Positions 56,387 through 64,000 of a stretch of 64,000 nucleotides of DNA are shown in pieces. The notes under the pieces were generated by a model that was given only the letters and a program-made list of their open reading frames with translations, was not told where the DNA came from and did no database searches. The stretch covers positions 45,508,001-45,572,000 of the forward strand of contig CM060731.1 in the NCBI GenBank assembly GCA_030704615.1, read 5' to 3'. This stretch comes from Takakia lepidozioides. Its lineage: Eukaryota; Streptophyta; Takakiopsida; Takakiales; Takakiaceae. The position numbers were made by a program, and so were the translations under genes. Position 1 is the first letter of the stretch, and every line of letters starts with the position of its first letter.

Positions 56387-59300
56387 ATGGCCTCCCAGGC
56401 CATGGGCTCCCTTGACGCGGACTTCTTCAGTGAGGACCACCCTGTGCCATTTTCTTACGAGGTGGAAGATGATGGTTTTGCGCTGGTGCATGAACACGTC
56501 CTCGCAACGCAGTTTCGGTTGGAAAATGGAACTCTATTCCTTCAAAGGGAAGTGTACGATGCCAATGGAAAACTGCTCAAGTACGTGTTCCAGAAAACCT
56601 TCGCATACTGCACCAGCCACACAATGGAGAGTGCCTCCAGGCAGATACAGGGTGCTCAGTGCCCCTCTGAGACAGTCTGCAGGATCTTTCTTACTCCTGG
56701 CACGGCAGCATCAGTGGCCCAGGAGAAAACACCCGTGGTTGTCAAGAAGGAGACGAGTACCGTTAACACTGTAGTTGAGCTTTCGGACTCATCCTCCGAT
56801 GACACATGTGCAACCGCCCGTGGATCAGCCATGTCCACCTGTAGAAGCAGATGTGGAGGAGATCACCAGTGTCATTCCTAAACTGAAAGCCATGGAGGGA
56901 TGGCAGGATTCAAGAGTGAGTTGAGGGGGATAGACTGGAGCACTTTCAATATTCAGAGGGTGGCATTCTTGCCGGAATCTTTTGATGGTAATACTGTTTT
57001 CGAGCTGCCTCCTCCTGGTCGCTTGGGGGGCATTTCTAGTCTCCTGGAAGGAATGGACAAAAAGCACGATGGGCACCCTTGGTGCCGCACAAAAACCTCC
57101 AATATTCACAACAACGACAAACTCATATTCAGGCGAACAGTCTGTAATGGGCACCTGAAATGCGAGAACATGAAATGCAGACACTTCGCATTGTCAGGTG
57201 TGCAAAACCAAAGCGAATGGGATGGTGTCAGTGTGAATCCATTCAAGCCTGGGGTGACACCACCATACAGTAACACTTTGTGTGCAAGTTCTGTAGGGTA
57301 CCACCTTGCTGCCTTGCTTTGTGTGGGCGCCAGAATGTATTATGTGGTGCATCGATTCAAAACCCTGACTAGAGCCTGTGTCCATTTCGGTTTTTCACAA
57401 CCACCCTGTGTCCAAGGGGGATTATAGGGAGAGCGTTGACACAGTCTCGCGTCTGATAAGGCAAGAGTTGGATACCAATCCAACTGGAACCACATCTGCA
57501 ATTGCCATGGGGGCGAGCAAGTCCTTTCTGGGAAAGCCGTATTCTGTGTGCATCAAATTCGGTTGGAGGAATACTGGAGGGATCGGCTTTGGACACTGTT
57601 ATGGACCATTTCTCAACTTTGACTTCTCCAAACATTAGGAATCAGGTGAACGCTTTAAGAATGGGCTCTGGGAGCCGAGGTATATGGACAATATTATGGA
57701 TTTGAAGAAAAGGAGCATGTATGACTACATCCAAGACAGCGTTTCCCGGGACAAGGAGCCAGGAAAGTGTTCTTGTTCAAAATGTCCACAAAAGGTGAGG
57801 GCAGCGGGGTCAGCCTGGTTAAACGTATGCAGAAGGGTGGTGATCTTGGCAACTGCTTCCTTATGTTCGATCATGTCAAGAGGGTTAAAGACTGGACCAC
57901 AATGGCATGTCATGTTTACGACCCTGTGTACCAGCGGGTCATGACAATTGCAGTGTGTGACATGCAGTCAGAGGACACAGATTCACAACAGCTCATGTGG
58001 GAAGCTCTCATTCGAGTTATGGCCTCCAATGGTCTCCCATCTCCCAATTTCGTTGGTTTCATGGCCGATAGTGCTCAAGCTAACTTCAACGCTGTCCGCA
58101 TTGTGTTCGGGACGGGAGACCCAAAAGTGCCAATGCCTGGAAGAGAACGTACATGTCTTTTCCATTGGACACAATCCCTGGACAAACACACAAAGACATA
58201 CATCAAGCCAGATATGCAGACTATGCATCGCCAACTGTGCAACCTACAAGGACGCCAAAACTATGGGGGAAGCGAATACATTGTTCCAGACAATTCGTGC
58301 TGGTGGTACTCATCTGGAGCGGCATCGGAGGACAGCATGAGGGCACTGCAAGACTGGTTCGCATTTTGGCACTTCCGTTACCGACAGTGGGGAGCGGCCA
58401 TGACAACGGTGAGTGGTTTGTATTCACCTTCGTTTGGGTGCTTCGGATATATCTTTCAGGGTCCAATCCTAAATATCGGGTTTCTGTTTTTTTCCTTGCA
58501 GCATATGTCCATTGAGGAGATGGCGGACATGCCTTCTTGCAATCTTGCAGAGACAGTGCACAATGCCTGGTTGCAGCAATCCGGCAAAAAAGGGAGAGAT
58601 TTGTATGCGGCGACGGCCGATGACCTCATTCGTGCTCTGCAGCAGCAAACCAGATATAGGTCATTCTTGAGGGGTGGCCTTGGTGGCAAAGGTCCGGACA
58701 GGAGCGAGTTGATGTTGCGGGCAGCTGGAAGATCAGGGGATCCCAGCAAAATAGCGCGGGCAGTGAGCATATGTGCAGATGGCACCCCTCTCGTGGGAAG
58801 AGTTCCCCATCTGGAAGGCGAAGAGAGATTCGGGTCTTGCAAACGGAAATTGGACACCCCTCCGGATCGGATGCAGATTCCCATAGGCCGGACAGGGTGA
58901 ACTTCTCGACGCCACGTGTTCACTTGGATCAGAGATGGAATTGCGGAACATCCACAGGTGAGGGCTACTCTGGCCCAGACCGGACCCCTGCATCAAGCAT
59001 TGTCACTGCAATGGTTGAAGACCACAACGTGGTGCCGCATATAATCGAGTCCATGGGCTTGGACGAGGTTTGGCATATAGAACGCACAAGTGCTGGATCT
59101 CGTGTGAAATGCGCGGCGATCAGGGCCACCAATCATGAAAAATGTACATCATTAATCTCCAGAGGGAAAGAACGCACTGCAGCTCCTACATTCACGGGTT
59201 TGTTTCTCCCTTACGGACAAGGCGAGGCAAAGAACCACAAGTTTGGTTCTGCGCTGACGATTGTGGAGATGTGTGCATGGTACAGTGAGGCCTTCCGTGG

Positions 59301-59879
59301 TAAGGAAGCCTACTCCACCAACCGTGTGGCCTGTGAAGATGGGCACAGGTCTCACTCACGAGAGATTGCAATGCTGGAGAGGCGGGTTTCTCCCTAGCCA
59401 GACATTCCATTGCACGTGAAGGTGCTTCAAGTGGAAGCGGTTCACGGGTACCTCCGCCTGACGCTCACTTGTGGCCAACCAGACGGAACGGGAAGCTTGT
59501 TCGACGATTCCCTCCAACCGCAGAACACTACGGCAAAATTGAGTCCGCCAGAATGCTTCACGCTCGTGTTGCGGGAACAATGGAAGTGCCTGATCCAGGG
59601 TATGGTCGGGTCTTCACCATGATCTCATCCGCATCTGCGCTGCAGGACAGGACGTACGAAATCACTGTTTCCAATTTTCCCAATTGTACATGTCCAGATT
59701 TTGTTGGTATGCTTTCAAGTAGTTTGGGAAAGAGAGGGAAGTTCATACCGTGCAAACACCTTTACTTCGTCTTCTTGAGAAGGATGGTTTGTGATCCAAA
59801 GCGCGACTTCTTCATTCACCAAGCCACTATGAGTTTCAACGAAGTCAACACACTTCTACAGCGGGATACAAGCCCATAA
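56387..59879 (+). pseudogene. MULE-type transposase with SWIM zinc finger
   Basis: Met 56387 opens an N-terminal frame (MASQAMGSLDADFFSEDHPV). A zinc-binding-like segment CNGHLKCENMKCRHF lies near 57150, and HNHPVSKGDYRESVDTVSRL near 57400 after a frame change. The MULE core frame is 57767-58410: CFLMFDHVKRVKDWTTM with the first Asp, NFVGFMADSAQANFNAV with the second, ERTCLFHWTQSLDKH. An intron (about 58411-58500) separates HMSIEEMADMPSCNLAETVH. The last exon carries the SWIM finger YEITVSNFPNCTCPDF ... IPCKHLYFVF and stops at 59879. At least two frameshifts (near 57290 and 57395) suggest decay, although some frame changes may be unrecognised introns. The product would cut and join element ends. 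Confidence 0.8.
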
Positions 59880-60059
59880 AAATCGGTGTTTTCCTTGACT
59901 ACAACTTGTAATGGAATGACTATTCAAGTCCAGTGACTCTCAATGTATGACGTCAAACATCTTTGCTATGCGTGGGTCAATGCATTTGTCGCATTGGTTT
60001 GTCATCTCTTTTCATTAGCAAACACAAGAAACTACCTTCAGATAGACAGATGATCAAAT

Positions 60060-60300
60060 CAACCTCGTCTCAACACGAGGTTTACTTGAAGTTCTCCAAA
60101 TCCTCCTTGTGTTGACACAAGGATGATTTTAGTTCTCAGAAAACAACATCGTGTCAACACGAAGTTCATTTTTGTTCCAGGAAAACAACCTTGTGTTAAC
60201 ACGAGGTTTTGTTGAAGTTCTCCAAATCCCCCTTGTGTCGACACGAGGTTCATTTCAGTTCTACGAAATGAAGCTCCTGTTAACAGAAGGGTGAACTCCA
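60060..60300 (+). repeat. Regular palindrome array behind the transposase gene
   Basis: Six units with a period of 41-43 bp, starting at about 60060, 60103, 60144, 60186, 60229 and 60272. Each has a palindromic core like CAACCTTGTGTCAACACGAG (GTT) and a spacer like TTGAAGTTCTCCAAATC. The core is related to, but distinct from, the inner palindromes (GTGT..ACAC in place of GCGT..ACGC). Confidence 0.9.
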
Positions 60301-60394
60301 GAAGCCCAAAACCCTTCATCCGTTTCACCTTCATGTGGTGAAATCAGCAGTTCGGGGCTCCACGGTTATAGGCCCACCTTCTTTGTGGTGACGT

Positions 60395-60520
60395 GGCATG
60401 ACCTGGACCAGGCTCACGCCACGTCAGCATCAGCGCCATGTCAGCAGCGTGAGCGTAGGCTCACGCCACGTCATCATTGTGTGAGCGTACGCTCACACGC
60501 TCACGCGCCAGGCTCACGCG
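60395..60520. repeat. Right terminal repeat cluster of the Mutator-like element
   Basis: Contains AGGCTCACGCCACGTCA twice and a perfect internal palindrome GTGTGAGCGTACGCTCACAC (60479-60498). The last bases are the inverted match of the left end at 49676. Confidence 0.6.
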
Positions 60521-60539
60521 GTAGCGTCGTTGCCACGGC

Positions 60540-61540
60540 ATGAAGGCGACGCCAAGCCTGGTTCTGATGGGATATCAGTCTGGTTTGCTGGACTGTTGGT
60601 CTGTAAGGATACAAGTCTGGTGTGGCGTGAGTCTGTTCTTCATTGGACTACTGGGCCGTCACTGCCTACCGAATTCCGAAGTGTCTTCTCTTGTCTTATC
60701 CCCGAAGTCTCTTCTCTCGTCAGTTTGTTGAACCATTGGTCAGCTGGAAGTCCGTCTCTTTGGATATGCCGTGAGTCTGCTGAGCCGTCGGACTGCTGGT
60801 CTGTCCGTCTCTTCTGATATCAGTCAGCTGGACTGTCACAAAGTCAGTCTACTGTGGCGCAAGTCTGTTTGCGCCGGGTCTGTTGATCCGTGATTATTAT
60901 CACGTGTAAGTCTGCGGGACGTGGTTTACGGTTTATTCCCGTATCACCCGGCCGCCTAGGGGATACTTTGTCTTTTGGGATATTAGTCTGTTAGAAATCA
61001 GTCTGTTGTCGCGCAAATTACTCTGCGCCAGTCTCTTCGTCTTTTTGTTGAACCTTCCGTCTGTTGGACTGTCCGTGCAGTGGCATACGAGTCTGTTGTT
61101 GCGCAAGTTTGTTTGCAGTGGGTCTGTTCGGCCGTTATGTCATTAGGTTTCAATCTGCTGGACGCAATAAATGCAGCGACGGCGGTAAGGAAGCTCAGTC
61201 ACGTCGCGGCTTGTCATTTGACTCCGCACCAGACTCCGCACTCACCTTAGTCTCTTCGTCAGTCCGCTTAACCTCAATCGTCAGTCTGTCCTTGCGGTGG
61301 CATATGTGTGTGTTGTGGAGGGTACTGGGTCTGTTCGGCCGTCTTTGTCATCAGGAGTAAGTCTGCTGGACTTGATGAATGCGACGATGGCAGACTAACG
61401 ATAGTCCCACTCATCCCGTCTGCTGGACTGTCCGTGCAGTGGCATACGAGTCTGTTCGTGTAGTGGCATACCGCCAGCACGTGTGAGGGGTCTGCAACTA
61501 TTTAATGCGATGGCGGCCAAAAAGGGGTGCCAGTGAAATC
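60540..61540 (+). repeat. CAGTCTGCTG-type minisatellite, right block
   Basis: Dense AGTCTGCTGG, AGTCTGTT and TCTGTTCGGCCGT words with no recognisable coding function. It leads up to the zinc-finger gene. Same word family as 48640-48860. Confidence 0.7.
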
Positions 61541-61827
61541 TCGCCACATCACTCCGCACATGCAGGGTCCACTTCCCGCTGGACTTCTTTCGCACTGTCC
61601 ACCTCCCATTGGTCCTTTGTGCATGTTAGGTTTTCGAGGCGCGGACAGTTGCGTGAGCACCGAATCGTCGCAACAACCGCCGCCTATTGCCCGGTGAGCT
61701 TTCCTCTTTGTGCTTTGTGCTTTGTGCTTTGGTTTCTTTCCATTCTCTTTTCCGATCTTCTCTGCTTTCTTATTGTTAGTCTGTCTGTCGCTCATTGCCG
61801 CTGCAGCTCTTGTCTGATTCTGCAGCC

Positions 61828-64000
61828 ATGGGGGATGCTTGTGCAAAGGGTGGAGCAGACTGGTTGCATTTCATGCACAAGTCCAGGCTAAAGGAGCGAA
61901 GGTACTGGTACTCACCTGAGGAGTATGATGCGAAAATAGTCGAAGCATTCTTAGACCTCCGCGCAATCAAGCCTGCAGACTCCAACTGGCAGAAGGATAA
62001 GCTCCATTGTCCCTTCTGTAGTGAAATTATCAAGGACAAAGTGCAGCTAAACCGCCATTGTGTTGACACGGGTTGCAAAAACAAGCGCTATATCCCACCT
62101 GGCTTCAAGCCGTGGCCAGTTCAAAGTTCAATGAGGGTGGTGAATGCGGCCACCGCCAGACTCCGTGGCGCAAACCCAAAGGCCCGCACTTTGGCGGAGG
62201 TGCGCGCACGGTATGGGGTGGGTTCGGATGTTTCAATGCAAGATGTGCATGACCTGACATCGCCATCGCTGTGGCTCCCAGAAAAAGGAAACTTAGTGAT
62301 GGGGCCCAGAAGAAGAAAGAGAAAAGGCTGCAAGGTCTGCTCGGGAGGCGAGGGCGAAATCTCAACAGCAGACTCGTCCCCAAGGCAGTCGGGAAGTGTC
62401 ACGGGCTGTGCCAGGGAGACGGTCTGCGCAGCAGACGCAGACCATCAGTACTTCGAGTGAGAGCCAGTCTGCTGAGCCGTCTGCAGACATCATTCGGAAT
62501 GATGAATTCACAGGTCTGGGAGGTGTCTCATCTCCCGTCGACATTGTCTTGCCTGACCAATCAAGGGTTCACGTGGACGAAGTCCAGTCGAAAGAGACTA
62601 CCAGTGGAGTCTGTCCTGGAACATTGCGCCTCATACCATTTGGGCTTCTCCCATCGGTGTGCGGTGATTCATTTTTTTTCGCCCAGTCCGGACAGCTCAG
62701 CAGAACCATCCGAGCAGCGGAGGAAAATTGGTTGAGCTCCCTTGAAGATGAGGAGGACGTCTGTGTCGACGACGTTGATGAGGTAATGCCCAGTCTGTCC
62801 CCACAATTGGTGTCTGTTGTCATAGAGTCTGCTGGTTCAGTCTACCTGCTCAGTCTGCTGCGTCAGTCTGCTTGTGGACTTGTTGGTCAGTCCCATGCTT
62901 GTGGACTTGCTGGTCAGTCCCCTACTTGTGGACTTGCTCGTCAGTCCCTGGAGTCCGCTGGTTCCTTTGTTCTGTGCCACGATGCTGGTGAGTCTGCTGG
63001 TGAGTCTGCTAGTGAGTCCGATGCTGAGTTTTTGGGTTTTCTGTCATATACCAAGATGAACGAGCCAGTATTCGGGAGGCCTTGTGTGCTTGGCGGACGG
63101 TGAGCTCCGACCCTCATTTAGCAGTGAATGCGGTGCGCCGGGAAGTGGAGCGGGTGCGGGAGTACATCTTGTTTAAGTACCCTGGCTCAGCAGACGCCAT
63201 AGCAGCACTGGACTCTGCAGACAAAGCACTCGCCAACTCCCCGGTCAACACCATACTCACTGCAGACTCGGTGGACACAGACCTCACCCGATCTGGCATC
63301 CAGCAGACTCTTGCCCAATAGACTCTTTCCCACCAGACTCACAGTCAGCGCAGTCTTGTCCAGCACACTCCCATGTACCAGACTCTCGTCCAGCATACTC
63401 CCATCCAGCAGACTACTTTGCAGACTCCCAGCCCGCAGACTGCTATTCAGGAGACTCCCAACTAGCAGACTGCCACCCAGAAGACGCCCATCCACCACAC
63501 TACTGTCCAGCGGACTCCCAGCTAGCAGACTCTCATTGTCACGACCACCACGGGACTTTTTGGAGTTTGGCGCTCGCCATTGCCGCTCATTGATCCCGAA
63601 GTTGTGGACCTGACACTTGCCCGTCTGAGGGTGGGGGAAGTCAATGCCAATGTGGATTGGTATAATGAGCTCCATCGCATTGTCACGGACGGCCAGTGGC
63701 CTTTTGTTCCCTTTCATTATTCCATGGAATTTTACAGAAGCGAATGAAGTCCTCGAAAGCGCACATTATGTGGCCCTGGCAGCCACGAAGGTCCAAAATG
63801 CCCCGCCACTGCTTGTCCAATTAATCCTCATGGATGACCCACGGCCTCAGGAACTCAGACATATGCCCATGGCACATCCACCTTTGGGGTGCGGGGAAAG
63901 CACTTGCTTGGAATTACTGAAGAGTACTTTGATCGCATTGCTAATTCTTTCCTTCACCATCGATGGATGCAGTTCGGCAATTTCCGTTCATACAGTAAAT
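61828..64000 (+). CDS. Unrecognised zinc-finger gene (partial, runs off right edge)
   Basis: Met 61828 opens a frame beginning MGDACAKGGADWLHFMHKSR. A Cys/His finger CPFCSEIIKDKVQLNRHC lies at about residues 65-85. After about 62270 the protein-like reading moves between frames: REKAARSAREARAKSQQQ, then SESQSAEPSADIIRNDEF. That indicates introns or frameshifts. A Ser/Ala/Asp-rich part with CAGTCTGCTG-encoded repeats follows, then a QTP/QQT-rich stretch (63310-63540) and a folded-looking end (ADGQ-like TDGQWPFVPFHYSME; ESAHYVALAATKVQNAPPLL). The family is not recognised. It may be another transposon gene or a host gene. Broken frames are possible. Confidence 0.4.

Larger units (their letters stand above)
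49676..60520. mobile_element. Large two-gene Mutator-like element
   Basis: Left end CGCGTGAGCCTGGCCGCATG (then AGCCTGTGAGC). The right end read on minus is CGCGTGAGCCTGGCGCGTGA (then GCGTGTGAGC): an imperfect inverted repeat of about 28 bp. Both ends also carry GGCTCACGCCACGTCAGC clusters (49729, 60411, 60453). Inside are two divergent, multi-exon, decayed genes: a ParB/DNA-methyltransferase gene (minus) and a MULE transposase (plus). Two families of palindromic repeats are also present. No 8-11-bp target duplication was found next to these ends, so the exact borders are inferred. Length about 10.8 kb. Confidence 0.6.

Noticed and set aside
49676-60520. Exact target-site duplication for the Mutator-like element
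   Set aside because: The flanking bases (AATGCTTG and GTAGCGTC) do not match, so no duplication is claimed.

Overview
This is nuclear DNA of a land plant. Spliced genes with short GT-AG introns encode plant-type proteins (a chloroplast-type fructose-1,6-bisphosphatase, an APD-type RING E3 ligase, a NUDX1-like hydrolase). They lie beside Ty3/gypsy, CACTA, hAT, Mutator-like and LINE elements and fragments of PLS-class PPR genes. The short introns and the style of the PPR repeats suggest a seed-free plant (bryophyte, lycophyte or fern), but I cannot name the species.

Layout. 1-16.3 kb is the gene-rich part: the spliceosomal U2A' gene (minus strand, runs off the left edge), an APD-like RING ligase (plus), FBPase II (plus), then a head-to-head pair, NUDX1-like hydrolase (minus) and SRP19 (plus). 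A 5'-truncated LINE sits in SRP19 intron 1 and another LINE fragment in the FBPase intron. 16.3-24.7 kb is repeat country: a degenerate satellite-like repeat, SINE-like repeats, LINE pieces, a CACTA-like end, PPR and LRR-receptor remnants.

24.75-32.82 kb is a CACTA transposon bounded by matching terminal inverted repeats. It contains no visible transposase. It carries rearranged host gene pieces: mitochondrial-type EF-Tu exons with their introns, repeated copies of an OSB-like PDF motif joined to PPR repeats, and a gypsy fragment. 36.2-46.0 kb is a decayed Ty3/gypsy element (minus) with gag, protease, RT/RNase H and integrase. Between protease and RT it has a cytosine-5 DNA methyltransferase domain. 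Short inverted-repeat elements follow, including an hAT-type element with a perfect 8-bp target duplication (46358-47086).

49.68-60.52 kb looks like one large Mutator-like element with imperfect inverted ends. It has two divergent genes: a MULE transposase with SWIM zinc finger (plus), and a multi-exon gene (minus) that combines a ParB-like motif with a beta-class DNA methyltransferase. Palindromic 24-bp repeats are scattered inside it, and a second palindrome family forms a regular array behind the transposase. From 60.5 kb to the end are CAGTCTGCTG-type repeats and an unrecognised zinc-finger gene.

Main points of interest: two unrelated transposons in one window each carry a different class of DNA methyltransferase; the Mutator-like element has a patterned palindrome set; and the CACTA element has assembled an organelle-themed gene collage. 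All reading was by eye. Exon borders in the host genes were checked by phase; those in the transposon genes are approximate.
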